From contig JAAEOK010000033.1 in NCBI GenBank assembly GCA_024244705.1, positions 84,534 through 148,533 of the forward strand: DNA of 64,000 nucleotides, in the 5' to 3' direction. Under the pieces are notes generated by a model, which was not told the DNA's origin, did no database searches, and saw only the letters and a program-made list of their open reading frames with translations. Within the stretch, counting starts at the first letter, position 1, and the number at the start of each line of letters is the position of its first letter. This DNA is from Alphaproteobacteria bacterium (lineage in GTDB: Bacteria > Pseudomonadota > Alphaproteobacteria > JAAEOK01). Positions 51,872 through 60,585 of the stretch are shown in pieces. Made by a program: the position numbers and the translations under genes.

Positions 51872-53020
51872 ATGACATCGGTCCGTCCCTTCCACATCGA
51901 CGTCCCCGACGAGACCCTCGCGGCCATCCGCGCCCGGGTCGCCGCCTATCCCTGGCACGAAATGCCCGACGACGACGGCTGGGACTACGGCACCAACCTC
52001 GACTACATGAAAGAGCTCTGCGCCTATTGGGTCGAGGACTACGACTGGCGGAAACACGAGGCCGCGATCAATCGTTTCCCCCATTTCAAGGCCAATGTCG
52101 ACGGCATCGACCTCCATTTCATCCACGAGAAGGGCAGCGGCCCGGCACCCCTGCCGCTGATCATCAGCCACGGCTGGCCGGGCTCGATCGTCGAGTTCCT
52201 CGATTTCATCGAGCCGTTGGCCCACCCGGAACGATTCGGCGGCCATGCCGAAGACACCTTCGATGTCGTCGCCCCGTCACTGCCGGGATTCGGCTTCTCC
52301 GGCCGGCCGCCGCGCCCCTACGGTCCGCGCAAAGTGGCCGACGTATTCGCGACCCTGATGACCGATGTGCTGGGGTATGACGGGTATCTGGCCCAGGGCG
52401 GCGACTGGGGGGCCGCGATCTCGAGTTGGCTCGGCTTCGAACACGCGCCGGCGTGCAAGGCGATCCACCTCAACTTCATGACCATGCAAAACCCGGACGG
52501 CCCGCGGAACCCGGAGGAGGAAGCCTGGGCCGAACGCTTCGAGCGCGGGCAGGTGATGCAGAACGGCTACCGCACCCAGCAGGCGACCAGGCCGCAAACC
52601 TTGAGCTACGCCATGATGGACAGCCCGGTCGGCGTCGCCGCCTGGATCGTCGAGAAGTTCCACGGATGGTCCGACATCGAGGGCGATGACGTCGAGAGCG
52701 TTCACAGCAAGGACATGATGCTCACCAACATCATGGTCTACATCGTCACCCGGACCTTCAACACGGCGTCCTGGATTTACTACGGGCGGCGCGAGGAGGG
52801 CGGCCGTACGCTGTCGCGTGAGGGCAAGCGGGTCGAGGTGCCGACGGCCTGCGCCCTGTTCCCGGAAGAACTCCTGCCATGGCCGCCGCGCGCCTATGTC
52901 GAACGCATGTACAACGTCCGGCGCTGGACCGAGATGCCGCGGGGTGGCCACTTCGCGGCGCTCGAGGCGCCGGAGTTTCTGCTCGACGACATCCGCGCCT
53001 TCGCCCGCGCGTTGCGCTAG
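51872..53020 (+). CDS. epoxide hydrolase family protein (EHN type)
   Basis: 382-residue alpha/beta-hydrolase of the microsomal epoxide hydrolase-like group. An N-terminal EHN domain (RPFHIDVPDETLAAIRARVAAYPW...HFKANVDGIDLHFIHEKG) is followed by the oxyanion motif SHGWPGSIVEF. The nucleophile is Asp178 in GGDWGAAISSWLG, and the catalytic His is in RGGHFAALEAPEFL. Opens epoxides to diols or acts on related substrates. ATG at 51872 gives the standard N-terminus; the frame is open upstream. Convergent with the DapA-like gene. Confidence 0.92.
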   Translation: MTSVRPFHIDVPDETLAAIRARVAAYPWHEMPDDDGWDYGTNLDYMKELCAYWVEDYDWRKHEAAINRFPHFKANVDGIDLHFIHEKGSGPAPLPLIISHGWPGSIVEFLDFIEPLAHPERFGGHAEDTFDVVAPSLPGFGFSGRPPRPYGPRKVADVFATLMTDVLGYDGYLAQGGDWGAAISSWLGFEHAPACKAIHLNFMTMQNPDGPRNPEEEAWAERFERGQVMQNGYRTQQATRPQTLSYAMMDSPVGVAAWIVEKFHGWSDIEGDDVESVHSKDMMLTNIMVYIVTRTFNTASWIYYGRREEGGRTLSREGKRVEVPTACALFPEELLPWPPRAYVERMYNVRRWTEMPRGGHFAALEAPEFLLDDIRAFARALR

Positions 53021-53089
53021 AGGGGCGCTGAGAAATCGCTCTTGGCGCTCGCGCCGCCGGAACCCCAGCGGCGCCGCCGGCCGCAGCGT

Positions 53090-54055
53090 TCAGCCGCCGA
53101 ACACGAACCCCAAATCGTCCAGCTTTCGCTCGACATCGGCGCGCGCGGCATCGCCGAGCTCGATCATCGGTGGGCGGACGCGGAGCCAGTCGGCGTCGCC
53201 GCGGGCCCCGGCGACGAGGTTCTTCAGCATCGGAATCATGGGCTGGGTCTGGATGGTCTCGCGGATCGCGGTTGCATAAGCCTGGCGATCCTCGGTCTCG
53301 CCGTCGGACGCGGTCCAGGAACCGTAGACCCGGCGGACGGCGGCGGCGTGCACGTTGGCCGTCGCCGTGATGCACCCGGCGCCACCCTGTTTCAGGCCAT
53401 CGAGAAGCAGCACCTCGGAGCCGGGAAAGATCGCGAGGTCGGGAAACGCCGCGAGAAACGCGGCCAGCGAGTCGGGATCGCCGGAGCTGTCCTTGACGCC
53501 GCCAATGGTGTCGGGAAACGACGCCACCAATCGTTCGATCAGGCCCAGGGTGATCGGCACCCCCGACAGCTTGGGGAAGTGATAGAGGCAGATCACCAGG
53601 TCGGGGTCGGCGACCCGGTCGATGACTTCGCCATAGCTGCGGTGCAGCGCCTCGTCGCTGACGCCCTTGTAATAGAACGGAGGCAGCATCAGGACGTTGC
53701 GGCAGCCGAGTTCGGCGGCATGCCGGGTCAGCGCGACGGTGTCGGTGAGGGCACAACACCCGGTACCGACCATCAACCGGTCGGTCGGCACGCCCGCGGC
53801 GACCACCGATTCCAGCACCGCCTTTCGCTCGGCGACCGAGAACGAGTTCGCCTCCCCGGTGGTCCCGAACAGCCCGACGCCATGACAGCCGCCCTCGAGC
53901 AGCCAGGCGACGTGTTCATGGAGACGCCCGGTGTCGGGGTTGAGGTCGGCGTCGACCGGGGTCAGGGTCGGGCACCAAACCCCATGTAGCCGTTTGGCGT
54001 CGACGTTCGGTGCGGCCGCACGCGCGGAGGGAGGGTCGGCGAGTTTCGCGGTCAT
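53090..54055 (-). CDS. DapA/NAL-family lyase or aldolase
   Basis: 321-residue (beta/alpha)8 enzyme forming a Schiff base with a keto-acid. The conserved GLFGTTGEANSFSVAER, Tyr158 in CLYHFPKLSG and Lys188 in GGVKDSSGD are present. It differs enough from housekeeping DapA, and its position in a catabolic-looking operon suggests a degradative aldolase or dehydratase rather than lysine synthesis. ATG at 54055 follows GAAGGAAA. Last gene of a minus-strand run beginning at 56487. Confidence 0.88.
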   Translation of the reverse strand: MTAKLADPPSARAAAPNVDAKRLHGVWCPTLTPVDADLNPDTGRLHEHVAWLLEGGCHGVGLFGTTGEANSFSVAERKAVLESVVAAGVPTDRLMVGTGCCALTDTVALTRHAAELGCRNVLMLPPFYYKGVSDEALHRSYGEVIDRVADPDLVICLYHFPKLSGVPITLGLIERLVASFPDTIGGVKDSSGDPDSLAAFLAAFPDLAIFPGSEVLLLDGLKQGGAGCITATANVHAAAVRRVYGSWTASDGETEDRQAYATAIRETIQTQPMIPMLKNLVAGARGDADWLRVRPPMIELGDAARADVERKLDDLGFVFGG

Positions 54056-54160
54056 CTTTGTTTCCTTCGGTGTCGTCGCATGGTGGTCGGCGCTCGATGA
54101 GCCACCCATATATCACCACACGAGGCGTGGCCTGTCCAAAGCGGCAGGCGGCGGCCGCGT

Positions 54161-54544
54161 TTATCCGGTGACCCGCTTGTAGTAGGTGTCCTTCTTGAGC
54201 ACCTTGCCATCGCGGAATTCCCACAGATCGCAGCCCAGGCAATCGATCCGTTCGCCATTCTCGAGCGTGCCCTGGACCCGCCATTCCGACAACGCCTTGT
54301 CGCCCATGATCCAATTGCGTCCATCGACCCATTGCAGGTCCGGAATCGCCGCGAAGCGGTCGCGCAGCGCTGCGCCGATCGCCTCCCGGCCCTTGAAGAC
54401 CTGGCCCCAGGGCTCCGGTCCGGCGGCGAGGTAGAACTCGCCGTCGTCGGCGAAGTAGGCGAGGATCGCATCGACGTCCTTGCGATTGAAGGCGGCAACG
54501 ATTTCTTCGACCAGCGCCAGCGTCACGCCGCTACTCTCGACCAT
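54161..54544 (-). CDS. NTF2-like (SnoaL-type) protein
   Basis: 127-residue cone-shaped NTF2-fold protein: VEEIVAAFNRKDVDAILAYFADDGEFYLAAGPEPWGQVFKGREAIGAALRDRF and a C-terminal CDLWEFRDGKVLKKDTYYK. Such proteins are small isomerases, cyclases or hydrolases, or only bind ligands. ATG at 54544 is decided by AGGGAGGAA upstream. Third gene of the monooxygenase cluster; the role is probably in the same pathway. Confidence 0.85.
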   Translation of the reverse strand: MVESSGVTLALVEEIVAAFNRKDVDAILAYFADDGEFYLAAGPEPWGQVFKGREAIGAALRDRFAAIPDLQWVDGRNWIMGDKALSEWRVQGTLENGERIDCLGCDLWEFRDGKVLKKDTYYKRVTG

Positions 54545-54590
54545 CGGTTCCTCCCTGTGAATCGTATCGACCGCGCCCACCGCCGGCCGG

Positions 54591-55406
54591 TCAGCCGGCG
54601 GCCGCGGCGCGAGCCGGATTCAACGCTTCCTCGAGGAACGGCACAAGGCGGGAATTGACCGCATCGGGATCTTCGGCCAGGGCCATGTGCCGCAGCCCGG
54701 GCAACACCGCGGCGCGGGCTCCGGGGATGAGGGCCGCCATGCGGCGGGTCATATCGGGCGAATTGCCGGCATCCTGCTCCGCGGTCAGGACCAACGTCGG
54801 GCAGCGGATTTCGGCGATAGCCGTGGCCAACGGCAAATCGCCGTCGGCCAAGAGGCGGTAAATCGCCGGATAGACGGCGGGATCGTTGGCCAGGATCCAG
54901 CCCCGAACCCGGTCCAGGATCTCGGGGTTGTCGGCCGCGAAGCCGGGCGTGAACCAGCGTTCGAGCGCGGCGTCAACGGTCGCGGCGGGGCCGCATTTCG
55001 CGGCCAGATCGACGCGGGCGAGAATGCCCTCGCGCTCGCCGGGCGTGCGGCCGTGGGCGGCGTGCAGAATGGCCAGCGCGGCGACCCGATTGGGGTGGGC
55101 CAATGCGAAGGCCTGGACGATGAGGCCGCCGAGGGAAAAGCCAACCAGGCCGAACCGATCCACTCCCGCCGCGTCGGCGAGCGCGGCGAGCTGATCGACG
55201 TATTGCTCCATGCGGCAGGGAATCTCGGGATCGGCGCTGTCGCCATGGCCGAGAATGTCGTAGGCGAGGACCGTGAAGTGAGCGGCGAGCGCCGAGGTCT
55301 GCCATTGCCACATGTGGCGGTTCATGCCGAGCCCGTGGACCAGCACGACCGGCGGTCCCGACCCGGTGACTTCATAGGCCGTGCCGCCGTGGCGGCGTCC
55401 GGCCAT
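54591..55406 (-). CDS. alpha/beta hydrolase
   Basis: 271-residue hydrolase. Oxyanion region VVLVHGLGMNRHMW, YDILGHGDS, nucleophile elbow LVGFSLGGLI (Ser in GFSLG), acid near LVLTAEQDAGNSP, and His in GLRHMALAEDPDAVN. It resembles 3-oxoadipate enol-lactonase/ring-cleavage product hydrolases, fitting a catabolic pathway. ATG at 55406 chosen for the standard fold start. Confidence 0.88.
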   Translation of the reverse strand: MAGRRHGGTAYEVTGSGPPVVLVHGLGMNRHMWQWQTSALAAHFTVLAYDILGHGDSADPEIPCRMEQYVDQLAALADAAGVDRFGLVGFSLGGLIVQAFALAHPNRVAALAILHAAHGRTPGEREGILARVDLAAKCGPAATVDAALERWFTPGFAADNPEILDRVRGWILANDPAVYPAIYRLLADGDLPLATAIAEIRCPTLVLTAEQDAGNSPDMTRRMAALIPGARAAVLPGLRHMALAEDPDAVNSRLVPFLEEALNPARAAAAG

Positions 55407-55428
55407 CGCGGCGCCCTCGCTGCGCCGC

Positions 55429-56487
55429 CTACTCCGCCGCCGCCTGGCGTTCCTGGAACGCCGGCATGACCTCGTCGATGAACAGCCGCAGCGACTTTTT
55501 CTGCTCCGCCAACGGCAGGCCGTAGCTGGCGCAATAGCAGAAATAATCGACGCCCAGCGCCTCATAACGCTTGAGCGTGGCGATGGCCTGATCGGGGGTG
55601 CCGAAGATAAGGTTTTCGAGCAGCTTCTCGCGCTCGTACTCGCCTTGGTTCTGCAGCATCTCGAACGGCACCTCTTGGGGGAAGCCGTCGACGACCGGGG
55701 CCAGATTGCGGAACAAATTCTCGAACTGTCGGCCCTGGTGCTGGAGCGCCTCGATGTAGACGTCGCTTTCGTCCGCGTTGCCGTAGATCGCGGCGTGGCG
55801 CATGGTCATGAAGCGCGGCCGGGCCACACCGGGGCTCTTGGCGAGCGCCGATTCGAACCGTTCCATATAGGTCTCGACCTCGGAAAACGGCCGCGTCAGG
55901 GCCCAGGTCATGACGCTGTAGCCGTCCTTGACCGCGGCATCGAAGGTGCCGGGATCACGGGCCGCGACCCAGATCGGCGGGTGCGGTTTCTGCACCGGCT
56001 TGGGCACCGAGGTCGCGGCCGGGAACTGCCAATACTCCCCGTCATGTTCATAATCGCCGGCCCACAGCGCCTTCAGCGCGGGAATCATTTCGAGCATCAT
56101 CGGCACGCCCTGGTTCTGGTTCATGCCGCCGGCCAGGCGGTCGAACTCGCGCTGGTAGGCGCCCTTGCCGATGCCGAATTCGAGGCGTCCGCCCGACAAC
56201 AGATCGAACATCGCCGCCTCGCCGGCGAGCTTGATCGGGTGCCAATAGGGCGCGACGACGACCGCCGTGCCGAGGCGGATACGCGAGGTATGGGCGGCCA
56301 AATGCGCCAACAGCTGGAACGGGCCCGGCGCGATCGTCATTTCGATGGCGTGATGCTCGGCGGCCCACGCGATATCGAACCCGCCGTCGTCGGCCATCTG
56401 CACCATTTCGGTGGTATGGCGGGCGACCTCGCCCATGTCATGGTCCGGTTCGAGACGTTCCATGTTAATGACGAGATTGAAGCGCAT
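55429..56487 (-). CDS. luciferase-like FMN-dependent monooxygenase (LLM class)
   Basis: 352-residue TIM-barrel flavin enzyme of the bacterial luciferase family: FNLVINMERLEP, FDIAWAAEHHAIEMTIAPGPFQLLAHLAAHTSRIRLGTAVVVAPYWHPIKLAGEAAMFDLLSGGRLEFGIGKGAYQREFDRL-type core (given here only as the family pattern), PIWVAARDPGTFDAA and a C-terminal GTPDQAIATLKRYEALG. It needs reduced FMN from a separate reductase, not found here. ATG at 56487 follows AGGAGGAT. First gene of the cluster, divergent from the LysR gene. Confidence 0.92.
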   Translation of the reverse strand: MRFNLVINMERLEPDHDMGEVARHTTEMVQMADDGGFDIAWAAEHHAIEMTIAPGPFQLLAHLAAHTSRIRLGTAVVVAPYWHPIKLAGEAAMFDLLSGGRLEFGIGKGAYQREFDRLAGGMNQNQGVPMMLEMIPALKALWAGDYEHDGEYWQFPAATSVPKPVQKPHPPIWVAARDPGTFDAAVKDGYSVMTWALTRPFSEVETYMERFESALAKSPGVARPRFMTMRHAAIYGNADESDVYIEALQHQGRQFENLFRNLAPVVDGFPQEVPFEMLQNQGEYEREKLLENLIFGTPDQAIATLKRYEALGVDYFCYCASYGLPLAEQKKSLRLFIDEVMPAFQERQAAAE

Positions 56488-56616
56488 CGGTCTATCCTCC
56501 TGTTGTCGCGCGAGACGGCGCTGCGGCGCGTCGCTTCGGACCAAACGTTCAGTAATCGCCTAAAGACGGCGCGCCGTAAACTTGAAAAATGCTGCGTCTT
56601 GCGTAACATTTTAGTC

Positions 56617-57546
56617 ATGCAAAGCCTGCGCGCGCGATTACCCCCGCTAAACAGCCTGGTCGCCTTCGAAGTCGCCGCCCGCCATCTCAGTTTCACCCTC
56701 GCCGGGGAGGAACTGCACGTCAGCCGCGAGGCCGTCAGCCGTCAAATCCGGTCGCTGGAACGGCACCTGGGTATCCGGCTCTTCGTCCGCTTGCACCGGG
56801 CGCTGAAATTGACCAAGGCCGGCGAGGTCTTTCTTGGCGATGTCCAGCGCAGCCTCGAGGAAATCGCCCGCGCCACCGGCGCGGTGCGCCGCACCAGCGG
56901 CCCGGCTCGGGTCACGATCTCGGCCACCATCGCCCTGGCATCTTTCTGGCTGACCCCGCGGCTGCCCAAATTTCGCGCCCGCCAACCAAACACCGAAATA
57001 CGGGTGGTGGTTTCCGACGCGCCCCTCGATCTGGCGAACGAAGGCATCGACGTCGGCCTCCGCTATGGCGACGGCGACTGGCCGGGCGTCATCAGCACGC
57101 GCCTCTTCGACATCGAATCTTTTCCGGTCTGCACGCCTGACTACCTGGCATCCGGACCGCCGATTGCGCGTCCCGCCGACCTGACGCGCCATACCTTGCT
57201 GAACCTCGACGGCGAGGTGCACGCGGTGGAGGATTGGCAATGGTGGCTGCGCGACGCCAAGGTCGAACCCGACGGCCCACTCCATGTGCTCGGCTTCGAC
57301 AGTTACGCCAACGTGATCCAGGCCGCCCTCGACGGCCAGGGCCTGGCCCTCGGTTTCAGCCACATCCTCGACGGTCTGCTGAGCGCGGGAGCCCTGGTGC
57401 GGCCGCTCGATGCCGCCTTGAGCAAGGGATTGGCGGTCTACCTGGTGACGCCCCGCGGCGGCGCCCCGACCAGGAGCGCCCAGGCGTTCTTCGACTGGGT
57501 CCTCGGCGAGGCGCGGTCGCACGGTGCGGCGGCAGCTGAAACCTAG
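56617..57546 (+). CDS. LysR-type regulator, GcvA-like
   Basis: 309 residues. The N-terminal winged helix LPPLNSLVAFEVAARHLSFTLAGEELHVSREAVSRQIRSLERHLG is of the GcvA group. The effector domain has ASFWLTPRLPKFRARQP, EGIDVGLRYGDGDWPG and AALDGQGLALGFSHI. It faces away from the monooxygenase gene across 129 bp and is the obvious candidate regulator of that cluster. No clear ribosome site; ATG at 56617 gives the family start. Confidence 0.92.
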   Translation: MQSLRARLPPLNSLVAFEVAARHLSFTLAGEELHVSREAVSRQIRSLERHLGIRLFVRLHRALKLTKAGEVFLGDVQRSLEEIARATGAVRRTSGPARVTISATIALASFWLTPRLPKFRARQPNTEIRVVVSDAPLDLANEGIDVGLRYGDGDWPGVISTRLFDIESFPVCTPDYLASGPPIARPADLTRHTLLNLDGEVHAVEDWQWWLRDAKVEPDGPLHVLGFDSYANVIQAALDGQGLALGFSHILDGLLSAGALVRPLDAALSKGLAVYLVTPRGGAPTRSAQAFFDWVLGEARSHGAAAAET

Positions 57547-57611
57547 CGCTCGGCCGGCCCGCGTTGCCCTGCGGTCGCCGCGAACGGGATCTCCCGTCAC
57601 TGCAGAATAAA

Positions 57612-57664
57612 ACGTACGATCGTTTTCAATGTAAATTTTTCAATTGCAATATACGAACGATCGT
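57612..57664 (+). promoter_or_regulatory. paired operators upstream of TetR
   Basis: ACGTACGATCGT (57612-57623) and ACGAACGATCGT (57653-57664) are near-identical direct repeats with a palindromic core ACGATCGT. Their starts are 41 bp apart in an AT-rich promoter region ending 15 bp before the tetR ATG. Likely autoregulatory TetR sites. Confidence 0.65.
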
Positions 57665-57678
57665 GTTATTCTTTAAAA

Positions 57679-58293
57679 ATGAACAAAGGCGCAAAAACCC
57701 GTCACGCCATACTCGACCGAGCCCTCCGGTTGGCCAGCGTGGTTGGCCTCGATGGTCTGACGATCGGCGGCCTGGCTGCCGAGACCGGTCTGTCCAAGAG
57801 CGGTCTGTTCCTCCATTTCGGCTCCAAGGAGAAGCTTCAGATCGCCGTCCTCGATGCCGCCGCCGAGCGTTTTACGCGGGACGTCATGGTGCCGCTCCGA
57901 CGCACCCCTGCGGGCCTGCCGCGTCTCCGCGCGCTGTTCGAGAACTGGCTCGCCTGGGGCAAGGCCTCCGACCTGCCGGGCGGCTGCGTGTTCCAGACCG
58001 CGGCGATCGAATTCGACGACCGCGAGGGCGCGGTCCGCGATGTCCTGGTCACCATGCAGCGCAATTGGCACGAGCGAATCGCGCGCCTCGCTGACCGCGC
58101 CCGTGCCACCGGCGACCTGCGCCCGGATTTCGATCCCCATCAATTCGCCCACGAGCTTCATGCCATCATCCTTGGCTGCTATCACGCCCACCGGCTGTTG
58201 CGGGATCCCGACGCCGAGACCCGCGCTCGGCGCTCATTCGAGGCTCTGTTGGACAGGGCCAAATCAACCACCCCATTGACAGCAACGGCCTGA
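57679..58293 (+). CDS. TetR/AcrR family regulator
   Basis: 204 residues. Helix-turn-helix GLDGLTIGGLAAETGLSKSGLFLHFGSKEKLQIAVLD is complete, and the C-terminal domain resembles the TetR_C family with GGCVFQTAAIEFDDREGAVRD. Two copies of a palindromic site precede it, so autorepression is likely. Three bases separate it from the alpha/beta hydrolase gene, its probable co-regulated partner. Confidence 0.92.
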   Translation: MNKGAKTRHAILDRALRLASVVGLDGLTIGGLAAETGLSKSGLFLHFGSKEKLQIAVLDAAAERFTRDVMVPLRRTPAGLPRLRALFENWLAWGKASDLPGGCVFQTAAIEFDDREGAVRDVLVTMQRNWHERIARLADRARATGDLRPDFDPHQFAHELHAIILGCYHAHRLLRDPDAETRARRSFEALLDRAKSTTPLTATA

Positions 58294-58296
58294 CCC

Positions 58297-59157
58297 ATGA
58301 TGACGACCAGAGGAAATGCGATCACCCGTGCGGCGCCGCTGGTGCTGGGCCATGTCCTGCCCGGAATCGGCGCCCGCTGGCTGGAACGCCACCTGACCAG
58401 TCCGACGCGGCCCTTCGTGCTCACCGAGGCGGACCCGATCATGGCGGCGGGCCATCGCTTCCGCGTGCCCCATAACGGCGGTTGGCTGCAGGCCTGGCAA
58501 TGGGGAACCCGCGGACCGGCTATACTGTTGCTCCACGGCTGGGACGGCTATGCGGCCCAGCTCAAGGCTTTTGTCGACCCGCTGGTCGCGGCGGGGTTCC
58601 GTGTCGTCGCGCTCGACGCCCCGGCGCATGGCGATTCCGACGGCACGACCACCGACCTCGTCGACTATGCGGCGGCAATCCTGGCGGTCGCCGGCATTGT
58701 GGGCCCGCTGCACGGTGCCGTCGCCCACGCCTGTGCCGCGCCCGCCTTGGCGTTTGCCGCCACGACCGGCCTCGCCCTCGACGCCATGGTGCTGATCGCC
58801 CCGCCCCGAACCATGGGCGGTCATGCGCGCGACTTGCGCGTGGCGCTCGGCCTGCCCGGGTCGGTCGACGCACCGATGCGACGGCGACTCGAGCGGCGGC
58901 TCGGCCTGTCCTGGGACCGGCTGGCGCTCGATAACCTGATCGCCGATATCGAGGCGCGCGTCCTGGTCGTTCACGACCGCAACGACCCGACGGTGCCGTG
59001 GCGAGACGGCGCATCCGTCGCCGATGCGGCGCCCCGCGCCAGGTTGATCACCACGCAGGGACTGGGACACCTCGGCACCCTCGACGACCCTGACGTCGTC
59101 GACAGCGCGGCGGCGTTTCTCAACGGCTCGGCTGTTCGGCACGACATCGAACGATAG
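58297..59157 (+). CDS. alpha/beta hydrolase fold protein with altered nucleophile
   Basis: 286 residues. The fold is clear: ILLLHGWDGYAAQLKAFVDPLVAAGFRVVALDAPAHGDSDG, an acid in LVVHDRNDPTVPW and a histidine in TTQGLGHLGTL. The nucleophile elbow, normally GHSxG, reads VAHACAA: Ala145 replaces Ser and Cys146 follows. Either Cys146 acts, or the protein is a non-enzymatic member. Operon partner of the TetR gene 3 bp upstream. Confidence 0.85.
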   Translation: MMTTRGNAITRAAPLVLGHVLPGIGARWLERHLTSPTRPFVLTEADPIMAAGHRFRVPHNGGWLQAWQWGTRGPAILLLHGWDGYAAQLKAFVDPLVAAGFRVVALDAPAHGDSDGTTTDLVDYAAAILAVAGIVGPLHGAVAHACAAPALAFAATTGLALDAMVLIAPPRTMGGHARDLRVALGLPGSVDAPMRRRLERRLGLSWDRLALDNLIADIEARVLVVHDRNDPTVPWRDGASVADAAPRARLITTQGLGHLGTLDDPDVVDSAAAFLNGSAVRHDIER

Positions 59158-59364
59158 GCGCCGGCCGCGCCCGGACGGACCTCGCGCAGCAGGTCCATTG
59201 CCAAGCCTCGGCGACGATCGAGCCGTCGCTGGCGTGGCGGATTTCCCAAGCCTACGACGTGCGCCCGGGTGAAATCGCGCCGTCCAATCGACCCCGACCT
59301 CTCACCACTTCCCCAGACCGTGACGGCGGACTATCTTATGCTTGGTTTCCAGGGAGTACCCACT

Positions 59365-60342
59365 ATGTCCGACCTCGCCGATCAACGGGACGACCCGCAG
59401 GTCCGGCCACGCTATACCGGCCTGCCGACTTTTATGCGCTGCCCCTACTCGGAGGACCTCGACGACATCGACATTGCGCTGATCGGCATTCCTTTCGACG
59501 GCGGCGTGACCAACCGCACCGGCGCCCGACACGGTCCGCGCGAGATTCGCAACCAATCGAGTCTGATACGCAAGATCAACCAGGCGACGGGCCTGCGGCC
59601 GTTCGACGTTTGCCGCGTCCGCGACGTTGGCGACGCTTGGGTCGAAAGGCCGTTTACGCTCGAAGGCGCGCTCGACGAGATCGCCGCCTTCTATCACCGC
59701 ATCCAGGACGCCAATGTGGTGCCGATCTCGGCCGGCGGCGACCATTCGGTGACGCTGCCGGTGTTCCGCGCCCTCGGTCGCGACCGGCCGCTGGGAATGG
59801 TCCACTTCGATGCCCATTGCGACACCGGCGACGATTATCTGGGGTCGAAGTTTCATCACGGGGCGCCGTTCCGCCGCGCCGTCGAGGAAGGTTATCTCGA
59901 TCCCCAACGAACCATCCAGATCGGAATCCGCGGACCGCTCAACGACCCCGACGTGTGGAAGTTCAGCCACGATTCGGGCATGCGCGTCATCTATATCGAG
60001 GAATTCTACAAAATGGGCGTGGATGCCGTCATCGCCGAGGCACGGCGCGTCGTCGGCGACGGCCCGACCTATATCAGCTTCGATGTCGACGGCCTCGATC
60101 CGGTCTATGCCCCCGGTACCGGAACGCCGGAGGTCGGCGGGTTCACGACCTTGGAGGCGCAGCTGATGATCCGTGGCCTGCAGGGCCTCGACCTCGTCGG
60201 CGGCGACGTCGTCGAGGTGGCGCCGCCCTTCGACCCCAGCGGCAACACGGCCCTGGTCGGCGCGTCGATGATGTTCGAGATCCTGTGCGTCATCGCCGAT
60301 GCCGTCGCGGCGCGGCGCCAACTCAAAGAGGTGGCGGAATAG
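59365..60342 (+). CDS. agmatinase/ureohydrolase family enzyme
   Basis: 325-residue binuclear manganese hydrolase cleaving a guanidino group to urea. Metal ligands are in SAGGDHSVTLPV, VHFDAHCDTGDD and SFDVDGLDPVYAPGTGTPEVGG; IPFDGGVTNRTGARHGPREIR is also typical. Agmatinase (SpeB) is the first guess, but guanidinobutyrase or guanidinopropionase cannot be excluded. AGGGAG eight bases before ATG 59365 decides the start over upstream in-frame codons. Confidence 0.9.
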   Translation: MSDLADQRDDPQVRPRYTGLPTFMRCPYSEDLDDIDIALIGIPFDGGVTNRTGARHGPREIRNQSSLIRKINQATGLRPFDVCRVRDVGDAWVERPFTLEGALDEIAAFYHRIQDANVVPISAGGDHSVTLPVFRALGRDRPLGMVHFDAHCDTGDDYLGSKFHHGAPFRRAVEEGYLDPQRTIQIGIRGPLNDPDVWKFSHDSGMRVIYIEEFYKMGVDAVIAEARRVVGDGPTYISFDVDGLDPVYAPGTGTPEVGGFTTLEAQLMIRGLQGLDLVGGDVVEVAPPFDPSGNTALVGASMMFEILCVIADAVAARRQLKEVAE

Positions 60343-60379
60343 CGGCCGGCCGTCCGCGCCGTGAATCGACGGCGCCGGC

Positions 60380-60487
60380 CTATCCGGCCAGAACGGCGAT
60401 GATGGCGATGACGATCACCGCACCGACGACGCTAAGCCCCATTCTGTTGAAGGCCGATTGTTCCGACCACCATTGCCAAAAGTTCAT
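60380..60487 (-). CDS. 35-residue single-helix membrane protein
   Basis: MNFWQWWSEQSAFNRMGLSV and a purely hydrophobic run (VGAVIVIAIIAVLA) ending in Gly, then TAG. The N-terminal half is amphipathic and holds three Trp; the second half is one membrane helix. AGAGGGG lies 4 bases before the ATG. It lies between the convergent agmatinase gene and the divergent desaturase gene. Too short for homology by eye, but the ribosome site plus clean helix support a real gene. Confidence 0.6.
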   Translation of the reverse strand: MNFWQWWSEQSAFNRMGLSVVGAVIVIAIIAVLAG

Positions 60488-60585
60488 CTGCCCCTCTCTT
60501 TCCACTAGCCGCCCGGTGGCGAACCCGGGAAACCGGCACGATTGTATCGCCGATCGCCAGCATTGCGACGTGCTATAGTCCGATC

